Shown here piece after piece: positions 56,448 to 64,000 of a stretch of DNA of 64,000 nucleotides. This DNA comes from Burkholderia contaminans (lineage in GTDB: Bacteria; Pseudomonadota; Gammaproteobacteria; Burkholderiales; Burkholderiaceae): positions 2,232,001-2,296,000 of the forward strand of contig NZ_CP090640.1 of NCBI RefSeq assembly GCF_029633825.1. Reading direction: 5' to 3'. The translations under genes and the position numbers were made by a program. Numbering within the stretch: position 1 is the first letter of the stretch; each line of letters starts with the position of its first letter. The notes beneath the pieces were generated by a model. That model saw only the letters and a program-made list of their open reading frames with translations. It had not been told where the DNA came from and searched no databases.

Positions 56448-57623
56448 ATGACGGCAACCGCAACGATGCTCGACTGGCTCCTGATCGTATTCACGCTGGC
56501 TGCGGCCGGCTATGCGCTCGTCGCGGCGTTCGCGCCGCGGCCGCGTACGCCGCGCACGGCCGCGCGCGACGGCTTCGAGCCGGTCAGCGTGCTCAAGCCG
56601 CTGTGCGGCGCGGAGCCGCACCTGTACGAAAACCTCTCGACGTTCTGCGAGCAGCGCCATCCGCGGTATGAAGTGCTGTTCGGCGTCGCATCGGCGGCCG
56701 ATCCGGCGATTGCCGTGGTCGAACGGCTGCGCGCCGATTATCCCGAGTGCGACATCACGCTCGTGGTCGATGCGCGCGTGCACGGCAAGAACCTGAAGGT
56801 CAGCAACCTGATCAACCTCGCCGAGCGCGCGAAGTACGGCCGCATCGTGATCGCGGACAGCGACATCGCGGTGAAGCCCGACTATCTGGAGCGCGTGACG
56901 GCGCCGCTCGCCGACGTGTCGGTCGGTGTCGTCACGTGCCTGTATCATGCGCGCAGTGTCGGCGGGTTCTGGACGCGGATCGGCGCGCAGTTCGTCGACG
57001 CATGGTTCGCGCCGTCGGTCCGGATCACGCACCTCGGCCGCTCGAGCCGCTTCGGCTTCGGCGCCACGCTCGCGTTGACGCGCGACACGCTCGACCGGAT
57101 CGGCGGCTTTCCCGCGCTGAAGGACGAACTGGCCGACGATTTCTGGCTGGCCGAGCTGCCGCGCCGCCTCGGGCGACGCACCGTGCTGTCGGAGGTCGAG
57201 GTCGCGACCGACGTGATCGAGCCGTCGTTCGGGCCGCTGTGGCACCGCGAGACGCGCTGGCTGCGCACGATCCGCTCGCTGAACCCGGCCGGCTTCGCGT
57301 TCCTGTTCATTACGTTTACCGTGCCGTGGCTCGCAATCGGCGCGACGCTCGCGCTGCGCCTCGACGGCACCTTCGCCGGCTCGCTGGCGGGCTGGGCGGC
57401 CGTGGTGGGCGCGTTCGGGCGGCTCGTCCTGCACGCGCGCGGCGAGGACGGCTGGCGCGCGTTCTGGCGCGACCTGCCGCTCGTCGCGGTGCGCGACACG
57501 CTGCTGGCGCTCGAATGGCTCGTGGCCGCGTTCGGCACGCATGTGGTGTGGCGCGGTGCGAGGATGACGGTCGTCGGCGGCGAACGTGCGGCGGCGGCAG
57601 TGGAAGCAGTGGACGGCCGCTAG
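56448..57623 (+). CDS. hpnI: Hopanoid glycosyltransferase HpnI
   Basis: 391 residues from the ATG at 56448 (GGGAGG upstream). GT2 with an N-terminal membrane helix, FEPVSVLKPLCGAEPHLYEN, the DxD-like RIVIADSDIAVKPDYLERV, and two or three C-terminal helices. Adds N-acetylglucosamine to bacteriohopanetetrol. First of hpnI-J-K-L; symbol from the family and the cluster. Confidence 0.92.
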   Translation: MTATATMLDWLLIVFTLAAAGYALVAAFAPRPRTPRTAARDGFEPVSVLKPLCGAEPHLYENLSTFCEQRHPRYEVLFGVASAADPAIAVVERLRADYPECDITLVVDARVHGKNLKVSNLINLAERAKYGRIVIADSDIAVKPDYLERVTAPLADVSVGVVTCLYHARSVGGFWTRIGAQFVDAWFAPSVRITHLGRSSRFGFGATLALTRDTLDRIGGFPALKDELADDFWLAELPRRLGRRTVLSEVEVATDVIEPSFGPLWHRETRWLRTIRSLNPAGFAFLFITFTVPWLAIGATLALRLDGTFAGSLAGWAAVVGAFGRLVLHARGEDGWRAFWRDLPLVAVRDTLLALEWLVAAFGTHVVWRGARMTVVGGERAAAAVEAVDGR

Positions 57624-57779
57624 GCCGTTCCGACCGAACCCGGCCCGAGGGCCGAGACGCGCTGCGCGGCGAGTCCGCGCGGCGCGACATGACAGAGAGG
57701 CGGGCGCCGGCAGGGCGGCCCGCGGTTTTTTGACTGAATCGTTGTGACGAATCGAACTATGCAGGCTACCGGAGCATTC

Positions 57780-59201
57780 ATGAAAACGCTGTTCTTGCAG
57801 GCCCCTTCGTATGACGGCTTCGACGGCGGAGCCGGCTCGCGCTACCAGGCAAAGCGCGAAATCCGTTCCTTCTGGTATCCGACGTGGCTCGCGCAGCCGG
57901 CCGCGCTCGTGCCGGGCAGCCGCGTCGTCGACGCACCGGCCGACGGCCTGTCGGTCGAGGAAACGCTGAAGATCGCGAACGACTACGACCTCGTGATCAT
58001 CCACACGAGCACGCCGTCGTTCCCGACCGACGCGATGTTCGCGCAGGACCTGAAGAAGATGAAGCCGTCGATGCTGGTCGGCATGGTCGGCGCGAAGGTG
58101 ATGGTCGATCCGCACAACTCGCTCACGGCGAGCGAGGCAATCGACTTCGTGTGCCGCGAGGAATTCGACTACACCTGCAAGGAAATCGCCGAGGGCAAGC
58201 CGTTCCCGGAGATCAAGGGCTTGAGCTGGCGCGCGAAGGACGGCTCGATCGAGCACAACGAAGCGCGTCCGATCCTCGAGAACATGGACGAACTGCCGTT
58301 CGTCGCGCCCGTCTACAAGCGCGACCTGAAGATCGACAACTACTTCATCGGCTACCTGAACTATCCGTACGTGTCGATCTACACGGGCCGCGGCTGCAAG
58401 TCGCGCTGCACGTTCTGCCTGTGGCCGCAGACGGTCAGCGGCCATCGCTACCGCACGCGCTCGGTCGAGAACGTGCTCGCGGAAGCGAAGTGGATCCGCG
58501 ACAACATGCCGGAAGTGAAGGAACTGATGTTCGACGACGACACCTTCACCGACGACCTGCCGCGCGCCGAAGCGATCGCCATCGGCCTGGGCAAGCTCGG
58601 CATGACGTGGTCGTGCAACGCGAAGGCGAACGTGCCGTACAAGACGCTGAAGGTCATGAAGGAAAACGGCCTGCGCCTGCTGCTGGTCGGCTTCGAATCC
58701 GGCGACGACCAGATCCTCGTGAACATCAAGAAGGGCGTGCGCACCGATTTCGCGCGCCGCTTCAGCGCGGACTGCAAGAAGCTCGGCATCAAGATCCACG
58801 GCACCTTCATCCTCGGCCTGCCGGGCGAGACGCAGGAGACCATCAAGAAGACGATCGAGTACGCGAAGGAAATCAATCCGCACACGATCCAGGTGTCGCT
58901 CGCCGCGCCGTATCCGGGCACGACGCTCTACAAGCAGGCCGTGGAAAACGGCTGGATGGAAGAGAACAAGACCATCAACCTGGTCAGCAAGGAAGGCGTG
59001 CAGCTCGCCGCGATCGGCTATGAACACCTGTCGCGCGACGAGATCTATCACCATCTCGAGCAGTTCTATCGCCAGTTCTATTTCCGCCCGTCGAAGATCT
59101 GGGAAATCGTCCGCGAGATGCTGACGAGCTGGGACATGATGAAGCGCCGTCTGCGCGAAGGCGTCGAGTTCTTCCGCTTCCTGCGCGCGCACGAGGCCTG
59201 A
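57780..59201 (+). CDS. hpnJ: Hopanoid radical SAM protein HpnJ
   Basis: 473 residues from the ATG at 57780. N-terminal B12-binding-like domain, [4Fe-4S] motif Cys206, Cys210, Cys213 in GRGCKSRCTFCLWPQ, then VKELMFDDDTFTDDLPRAEA. Contracts the glucosamine to the cyclitol ether of BHT. Follows hpnI by 157 nt. Confidence 0.95.
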   Translation: MKTLFLQAPSYDGFDGGAGSRYQAKREIRSFWYPTWLAQPAALVPGSRVVDAPADGLSVEETLKIANDYDLVIIHTSTPSFPTDAMFAQDLKKMKPSMLVGMVGAKVMVDPHNSLTASEAIDFVCREEFDYTCKEIAEGKPFPEIKGLSWRAKDGSIEHNEARPILENMDELPFVAPVYKRDLKIDNYFIGYLNYPYVSIYTGRGCKSRCTFCLWPQTVSGHRYRTRSVENVLAEAKWIRDNMPEVKELMFDDDTFTDDLPRAEAIAIGLGKLGMTWSCNAKANVPYKTLKVMKENGLRLLLVGFESGDDQILVNIKKGVRTDFARRFSADCKKLGIKIHGTFILGLPGETQETIKKTIEYAKEINPHTIQVSLAAPYPGTTLYKQAVENGWMEENKTINLVSKEGVQLAAIGYEHLSRDEIYHHLEQFYRQFYFRPSKIWEIVREMLTSWDMMKRRLREGVEFFRFLRAHEA

Positions 59202-59204
59202 TTC

Positions 59205-60089
59205 GTGGCGACGCAGCCGGCGGCGCGGGCGCTGATCTTCACCGCGGACGACTTCGGGCTGCACCCGCGCGTCAACGCGGCGGTCGAGCGCGCGCACCGC
59301 GACGGCGTGCTGAACGCCGCCAGCCTGATGGTCGGCGCGCCGGCGGCGCAAGATGCGATCGAACGCGCGCGGCGGCTGCCGTCGCTCGCGGTCGGCCTGC
59401 ATCTGGTGCTCGCGGACGGGCCGGCCACGCTGCCCGCGCATGAGGTTCCCGCGCTCGTCGGCCCCGACGGGCGGTTCGGCGATGCGATGGCGAAGGACGG
59501 CTGTCGCTTCTTCTTCCTGCCGCACGTGCGGGCGCAGCTGCGCCGCGAGATTCGCGCGCAGTTCGACGCGTTCGCGGCGAGCGGGCTGCCGCTCGACCAC
59601 GTGAACGCGCACAAGCATTTCCATCTGCATCCGACCGTGCTGTCGATGATCATCGAGATCGGCCGCGACTACGGGCTGCGCGCGGTGCGGCTGCCGTACG
59701 AGACCAGCGCGCCCGCGCTGCTCAAGCCGTGGATCGCGCTCGTGCGCGCACGGCTCGACCGTGCCGGGCTTGCGCACAACGACTACGTGGTCGGCATCGA
59801 GCATACGGGCGCGATGGACGAGGCCGTGCTGCTCGACGCGCTCGCCAAGCTGCCGCCGGGCGTCGGCGAGATCTACTGCCATCCGGCCGAGGCCGGCGAC
59901 GGCCCGATCACGCCGACGATGGCCGGCTACCGTCCGGTGGACGAACTCGATGCGCTGCTGTCGCCGCGCGTCGCGGCCGCGCTGAAGGCCGCGGGCGTCG
60001 CGACCGGCGGCTTTGCCGACGTGTTCGGCCAGCCCGCCGCACGACGCGGCGCGCCGGCGTCGCGCGCACCGGGAGCGCAGCCGTCATGA
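59205..60089 (+). CDS. hpnK: Hopanoid deacetylase HpnK
   Basis: 294 residues from a GTG 3 nt after hpnJ. YdjC/ChbG fold: IFTADDFGLHPRVNAAVERA and HVNAHKHFHLHPTVL carry the metal ligands. Removes the acetyl group from the GlcNAc added by HpnI so that HpnJ can act. Its stop overlaps the hpnL ATG. Confidence 0.94.
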   Translation: MATQPAARALIFTADDFGLHPRVNAAVERAHRDGVLNAASLMVGAPAAQDAIERARRLPSLAVGLHLVLADGPATLPAHEVPALVGPDGRFGDAMAKDGCRFFFLPHVRAQLRREIRAQFDAFAASGLPLDHVNAHKHFHLHPTVLSMIIEIGRDYGLRAVRLPYETSAPALLKPWIALVRARLDRAGLAHNDYVVGIEHTGAMDEAVLLDALAKLPPGVGEIYCHPAEAGDGPITPTMAGYRPVDELDALLSPRVAAALKAAGVATGGFADVFGQPAARRGAPASRAPGAQPS

Positions 60090-61129
60090 CCAAGTGGATC
60101 AAATGGCTCGGCTGGCCGCTCGGCATCGGCATCCTGCTCGCGCTGGGGCTGCACGAAGGCATCGGCGACGTGTCGCAGATGCTCGCGCGCGCCGGTTACG
60201 CGCTGCTGTGGCTCGTGCCGTTCCATGCGCTGCCGCTGCTGCTCGACGCCTACGCGTGGCACCTGCTGCTCGACAAGCGCTCGTCGCTGCCGTTCCTGTG
60301 GTGGATCGCGACCGTGCGCGAAGCGGTGAACCGGCTGCTGCCCGTGGTCGGGATCGGCGGCGAGCTGGTCGGCATCCGGCTCGCGCGCTGGCAGGTGCCG
60401 GACGCGAGCCGCGTGACGGCATCGGTGATCGTCGAGGTGCTCGTGACGATCGTCGTCCAGTATGCGTTCGCGGCGCTCGGCCTCGTGCTGCTGCTCGCGA
60501 CGACGGACAACATGGGCGGCGGCACGATCGGCCTCGCGCTGCTGCTCACGCTGCCGCTGCCGGTGCTCGGCGTCGTGCTGATGCGCCGCGGCGGGATCTT
60601 CCATGCGATCGAGCGTTTCGCGGGCCGCCTGCTCGGCGATTCGCACCGGCTTCTGCAGGGCGTCGACGGCAAGCGGCTCGATGCCGACATCGACGGGTTG
60701 ATGTCGCGCACGGGCCTGCTGTTCAGCGCATTCTTCTGGCAACTGGGCGGCTACGTGCTCGGCGCGCTCGAAATCTACTGGGCGCTCGCGCTGCTCGGCC
60801 ATCCGGTGTCGATCGGCGGCGCGATCGCGATCGAGGCGATGACGCAGGCCGTACGCCATGCGGCGTTCATGGTGCCGGGCGGCCTCGGCGTGCAGGAGGC
60901 GACCGTCGTGCTGCTCGCGCAGATGTTCGGCGTCGACCGCGAGACGGCACTGTCGCTCGCGCTGGTCAAACGCGGCCGCGAGGTGCTGTTCGGCTGCCTG
61001 GCGCTCGGTTCGTGGCAACTGGCCGAACTCGTGCGTACGCGGCGCCGCGTTGGTGCGCCGCCGGCCGTGCCGCGCGCGCCGCAAGCGCAGCGCCGCGTGG
61101 CCGAGACCGAAACCGAAACGATGCATTGA
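60086..61129 (+). CDS. hpnL: Hopanoid-associated membrane protein HpnL
   Basis: 347 residues; about seven membrane helices. DAYAWHLLLDKRSSLPFLWW and HAAFMVPGGLGVQEATVVLL belong to the LPG synthase transmembrane/HpnL family. Suggested in hopanoid transport or placement; biochemistry unknown. The last about 30 residues are a cytoplasmic basic tail. Confidence 0.9.
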   Translation: MTKWIKWLGWPLGIGILLALGLHEGIGDVSQMLARAGYALLWLVPFHALPLLLDAYAWHLLLDKRSSLPFLWWIATVREAVNRLLPVVGIGGELVGIRLARWQVPDASRVTASVIVEVLVTIVVQYAFAALGLVLLLATTDNMGGGTIGLALLLTLPLPVLGVVLMRRGGIFHAIERFAGRLLGDSHRLLQGVDGKRLDADIDGLMSRTGLLFSAFFWQLGGYVLGALEIYWALALLGHPVSIGGAIAIEAMTQAVRHAAFMVPGGLGVQEATVVLLAQMFGVDRETALSLALVKRGREVLFGCLALGSWQLAELVRTRRRVGAPPAVPRAPQAQRRVAETETETMH

Positions 61130-61216
61130 TCACGAGACGGGCCGCGCGCCCGTCTCGCGCTTTTGGCGTCGCACGGGTATCCTTGCCGCGTGTTTTCTCG
61201 ACGCGCATTTCTTCCG

Positions 61217-61774
61217 ATGAATTTCCGTTTCCGGCTGCTTCCCGTGACGATGCTGGCCGCCGCGCTGGCGCTGACCGGCTGCGACGACAAGCAAGGCAAC
61301 CTCGACGTGCAACGTATCAGGGATTTCTTCAACGCGATCAAGCCCGCGCCGCTGCTACTGAAGGGGCTGAAGGTCGGCGAATCGACCGAGGCCGACGTGC
61401 GCGGCACGATGGGCAAGCCCGAGACCGAGCGCGACTTCACCGACGGCTCGAAGCGGCTCGAATACCCGCGCGGCCCGATGGGCAACCAGACGTGGTTCGT
61501 CGACCTCGACGCTAACGGCCGCTATACGGGCGCCACACAGGTGCTGACCGCCGAGAATTTCGCGAAGGTGCGCCCGGGGATGAACGAGGACGAGGTTCGG
61601 CGCCTGCTCGGCAAGCCCGGCGACATCGCGCAGTATCCGCTCAAGCCCGAGATCGTCTGGAGCTGGCGCTGGCTCGAGGACGGCGTCAACACCGACGCAT
61701 TCTTCAACGTCCATTTCGGCCCGGACGGGCTTGTCTATACGACTTCGCGCTCCGACATCCTGAAAGGGCGGTAA
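61217..61774 (+). CDS. BamE/SmpA-like lipoprotein
   Basis: 185 residues from the ATG at 61217. Lipobox LTGC; two copies of the SmpA-type motif, LKVGESTEADVRGTMGKPET and VRPGMNEDEVRRLLGKPGDI. Outer-membrane or periplasmic lipoprotein. The tandem SmpA folds differ from true BamE (one fold). Sits after hpnL, possibly the same transcript. Confidence 0.87.
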   Translation: MNFRFRLLPVTMLAAALALTGCDDKQGNLDVQRIRDFFNAIKPAPLLLKGLKVGESTEADVRGTMGKPETERDFTDGSKRLEYPRGPMGNQTWFVDLDANGRYTGATQVLTAENFAKVRPGMNEDEVRRLLGKPGDIAQYPLKPEIVWSWRWLEDGVNTDAFFNVHFGPDGLVYTTSRSDILKGR

Positions 61775-61827
61775 GCGCAGCCGCAGCCGTCTTCGGCGCT
61801 ATATCGAAAAAGCGACCGGAAAATTGC

Positions 61828-61878
61828 AAAAAGTCCGCTTCCCTGCACGTTATCCGGTTGTCAGGGAGCGGCTTTTTT
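61828..61878 (+). terminator. Terminator after the lipoprotein gene
   Basis: AAAAAG-T-CCGC-T-TCCCTG pairs with CAGGGA-GCGG-CTTTTTT with two single-T bulges and a 16-nt loop; T6 at 61873-61878. Confidence 0.78.
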
Positions 61879-61923
61879 CCTTTTGAAACAGCGATGTAGG
61901 CCGGAGTTGCAAATGGTGGAACG

Positions 61924-61944
61924 GATTGCTGCGACGCAGCAATC
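61924..61944. promoter_or_regulatory. Perfect inverted repeat upstream of the hisQ-like gene
   Basis: GATTGCTGC-GAC-GCAGCAATC: 9-bp arms with a 3-nt centre, about 107 nt before the permease start and just past the preceding terminator. Operator or small hairpin. Confidence 0.5.
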
Positions 61945-62050
61945 GCGTATCAGGTGATTTGAGACAATCAATTTCGCTTGCGACTATCCGCGTCAGCCCG
62001 GCGCGGGACAGGCAGACGCGTCGGCATCCATTCCAACTCTGGAGACGCGC

Positions 62051-62740
62051 GTGTTCCTTTACGGCTTTGGTCCTGTCCTCTGGGCCGGCACCGTGCAGAC
62101 CATCGAGCTGTCGGTGCTGTCGCTCGCCACTGCGGTGGCGCTGGGGCTGATCGGCGCGGTGGCGAAGCTGTCGCACAACCGGGTGCTGCGAGCGATCGCG
62201 ACCGGCTATACGACGCTGATCCGCTCGGTGCCCGATCTCGTCCTGATGCTGCTGTTGTTCTACAGCATCCAGATCTGGCTGAACCAGTTCACCGACTTCG
62301 TCGGCTGGAACCAGATCGACATCGACCCGTTCGTGGCCGGCGTGCTGACGCTCGGCTTCATTTACGGCGCGTACTTCACCGAGACGTTCCGCGGCGCGTT
62401 CCTGTCGGTGCCGCGTGGCCAGCTCGAAGCCGGTGCGGCCTACGGGATGAGCGGCGCGCGCGTGTTCGCGCGGATCATGTTTCCTCAGATGATGCGCTTT
62501 GCGCTGCCCGGGATCGGGAACAACTGGCAGGTGCTCGTGAAGGCCACCGCGCTGGTGTCGATCATCGGCCTCGCGGACGTCGTGAAGGCCGCGCAGGACG
62601 CCGGCAAGAGCACGTTCAACATGTTCTTCTTCATCCTCGTCGCGGCGCTGATCTATCTCGCGATCACGACCGTTTCCAACCTCGTGCTGATCCAGCTCGA
62701 GAAGCGTTATTCCATGGGCGTGCGGCACGCAGAACTATGA
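62051..62740 (+). CDS. hisQ: Polar amino acid ABC permease, HisQ-like
   Basis: 229 residues from a GTG. WAGTVQTIELSVLSLATAVA, then TTLIRSVPDLVLMLLLFYS and the EAA loop EAGAAYGMSGARVFARIMFP. Five helices. Pairs with the next gene to form the HisQM channel for histidine, arginine, lysine or ornithine. Stop overlaps hisM. Confidence 0.9.
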   Translation: MFLYGFGPVLWAGTVQTIELSVLSLATAVALGLIGAVAKLSHNRVLRAIATGYTTLIRSVPDLVLMLLLFYSIQIWLNQFTDFVGWNQIDIDPFVAGVLTLGFIYGAYFTETFRGAFLSVPRGQLEAGAAYGMSGARVFARIMFPQMMRFALPGIGNNWQVLVKATALVSIIGLADVVKAAQDAGKSTFNMFFFILVAALIYLAITTVSNLVLIQLEKRYSMGVRHAEL

Positions 62741-63450
62741 TCGAGATCCTCCAGGAATTCGGCCAGGCGTTCCTTTACTGGGACGGCCAGCGCCTCTCCG
62801 GCCTCGCGGTGACGCTGTGGCTGCTCGTCGCGTCGATTTCGCTCGGCTTCGTGTGCGCGGTGCCGCTCGCGGTTGCACGCGTGTCGAAGAACAAGTGGGT
62901 GTCGACGCCGGTGCGGTTCTACACGTACGTGTTCCGCGGCACGCCGCTCTACGTGCAGTTGCTGCTGCTGTACACGGGCATGTACAGCCTCGAGTTCGTG
63001 CGTTCGCACTCGCTGCTCGACGCGTTCTTCCGCAGCGGCTTCAACTGCGCGATTCTCGCGTTCGCGCTGAACACCTGCGCGTACACCACGGAGATCTTCG
63101 CGGGTGCGATCCGTGCGATTCCGCACGGTGAAGTGGAGGCAGCGCGGGCGTACGGGATGTCGCCGTTCACGATGTACCGCCGGGTGATCCTGCCGTCGGC
63201 GCTGCGCCGCGCGCTGCCGCTGTACAGCAACGAGGTGATCCTGATGCTGCACGCGACGACCGTCGCGTTCACGGCGACCGTGCCGGACATTTTGAAGGTC
63301 GCGCGCGACGCGAATTCCGCGACCTATATGGCGTTCCAGTCGTTCGGGATCGCCGCGCTGATCTATCTTGCGGTATCGTTCGCACTCGTCGCGGCGTTTC
63401 GTCGCGCGGAGCGCCACTGGCTTGCGTATCTTGCAGCCGCCCGTCATTGA
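62737..63450 (+). CDS. hisM: Polar amino acid ABC permease, HisM-like
   Basis: 237 residues. RLSGLAVTLWLLVASISLGF, YVFRGTPLYVQLLLLYTGM, EAARAYGMSPFTMYRRVILP (EAA loop). ATGA overlap with hisQ shows coupling. Confidence 0.9.
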   Translation: MIEILQEFGQAFLYWDGQRLSGLAVTLWLLVASISLGFVCAVPLAVARVSKNKWVSTPVRFYTYVFRGTPLYVQLLLLYTGMYSLEFVRSHSLLDAFFRSGFNCAILAFALNTCAYTTEIFAGAIRAIPHGEVEAARAYGMSPFTMYRRVILPSALRRALPLYSNEVILMLHATTVAFTATVPDILKVARDANSATYMAFQSFGIAALIYLAVSFALVAAFRRAERHWLAYLAAARH

Positions 63451-63470
63451 ATCACTTCGAGGAGAGCCAG

Positions 63471-64000
63471 TTGGCCGAGATCACTCAAACGAGCGCTGCC
63501 GCTTCCACCAAGCTTGCCGCGGTCGACATTCACAAGCGCTACGGTGACAACGAAGTGCTCAAGGGCGTATCGCTGAACGCGAAGGCCGGCGACGTCATCA
63601 GCATCATCGGCGCGAGCGGCTCGGGCAAGAGCACGTTCCTGCGCTGCATCAATTTTCTCGAACGGCCGAATGCGGGGCAGATCGTCGTCGACGGCGAGGC
63701 CGTGCGCACGAAGACCGACCGCGCCGGTGCGCTCGAAGTCGCCGATCACAAGCAGTTGCAGCGCATTCGCACCAAGCTCGCGATGGTGTTCCAGCACTTC
63801 AACCTCTGGGCGCACATGAACGTGCTCGAGAACGTGATGGAAGCGCCGGTGCACGTGCTCGGCATTTCGAAGAAGGAAGCCGAGGAGCGGGCGCGCGAGT
63901 ACCTGGAGAAGGTCGGCTTGCCGCCGCGCGTCGAAAAGCAGTATCCGTCGCATCTTTCGGGCGGCCAGCAGCAGCGCGTGGCGATTGCACGGGCGCTCGC
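63471..64000 (+). CDS. hisP: ATP-binding subunit, HisP-like, cut by the window end
   Basis: At least 176 codons from a TTG with GAGGAG 6 nt upstream. KRYGDNEVLKGVSLNAKAGD, Walker A IIGASGSGKSTFLRC, Q-loop VFQHFNLWAHMNVLEN, signature LSGGQQQRVAIARAL at the edge; Walker B is beyond. Completes HisQMP; no binding protein gene is in the window. Confidence 0.93.
   Translation, partial: MAEITQTSAAASTKLAAVDIHKRYGDNEVLKGVSLNAKAGDVISIIGASGSGKSTFLRCINFLERPNAGQIVVDGEAVRTKTDRAGALEVADHKQLQRIRTKLAMVFQHFNLWAHMNVLENVMEAPVHVLGISKKEAEERAREYLEKVGLPPRVEKQYPSHLSGGQQQRVAIARAL

Noticed and set aside
56424..59882. A 1152-codon open frame on the minus strand
   Set aside because: Antisense to hpnI, hpnJ and hpnK; no recognisable domain.

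Overview
The window is about 64 kb of gene-dense, high-GC DNA that reads as chromosome 1 of a Burkholderia, most likely a Burkholderia cepacia complex species. This rests on gene content and order and on protein character: rpmF-plsX-fabHDG-acpP-fabF; rpoE-rseA-rseB-mucD; lepA-lepB-rnc-era-recO-pdxJ-acpS; an EF-P with Arg32 beside its rhamnosyltransferase EarP; a Tat-exported phospholipase C; and hopanoid genes hpnIJKL. No database search was possible, so the species is an inference.

Layout. 1-2 kb: end of an S49 peptidase, then a coupled minus-strand pair maf and an RsmI-like methyltransferase. 2-9 kb: yceD-rpmF and the fatty-acid initiation and elongation genes. 9-13.5 kb: the envelope-stress sigma factor rpoE, its anti-sigma partners rseA and rseB, the periplasmic protease mucD and a small thioredoxin-fold gene. 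13.6-20.8 kb: the conserved lepA to acpS operon, with a strong hairpin just before rnc. 20.8-22 kb: a solo IS200/IS605-type element (tnpB only) inserted between acpS and nagZ. 22-29.5 kb: nagZ, an orphan NtrC-type response regulator with an altered GAFTGA loop, efp-earP, uvrC, pgsA. 29.6-30.2 kb: three tandem tRNA-Gly(GCC) copies and tRNA-Cys(GCA). 30.3-36.6 kb: accessory genes (a broken GNAT gene, a GNAT plus XRE/cupin pair, a ParD-like gene coupled to a methionine aminopeptidase, fRMsr, a LysR-pirin divergon, ElaA). 36.6-38.6 kb: a copper-delivery cluster for cytochrome oxidase (CtaG, PCuAC, SCO). 38.8-43 kb: trehalose synthesis (otsBA) and an ABC exporter. 43.4-46 kb: a glycosyltransferase and two membrane proteins. 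46.1-48.6 kb: glucarate dehydratase and a divergent FadR-type regulator. 48.7-55.8 kb: an orphan branched-chain amino acid type binding protein, phospholipase C, pdxY, an exported alpha/beta hydrolase and a flavin monooxygenase. 56.4-61.1 kb: hpnIJKL, for hopanoid head-group synthesis. 61.2-64 kb: a BamE-like lipoprotein and a polar amino acid ABC transporter cut by the window end.

Most of the window is core housekeeping. The parts that deserve a second look are the solo TnpB element (RuvC Glu replaced, possible start-codon decay, insertion exactly at nagZ), the ParD-like/map pair, the hairpin before rnc together with the long RNase III tail, the altered EBP loop, the recent tRNA-Gly amplification, and several palindromes placed over promoters. 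No CRISPR array, prophage, rRNA gene or replication origin was seen.
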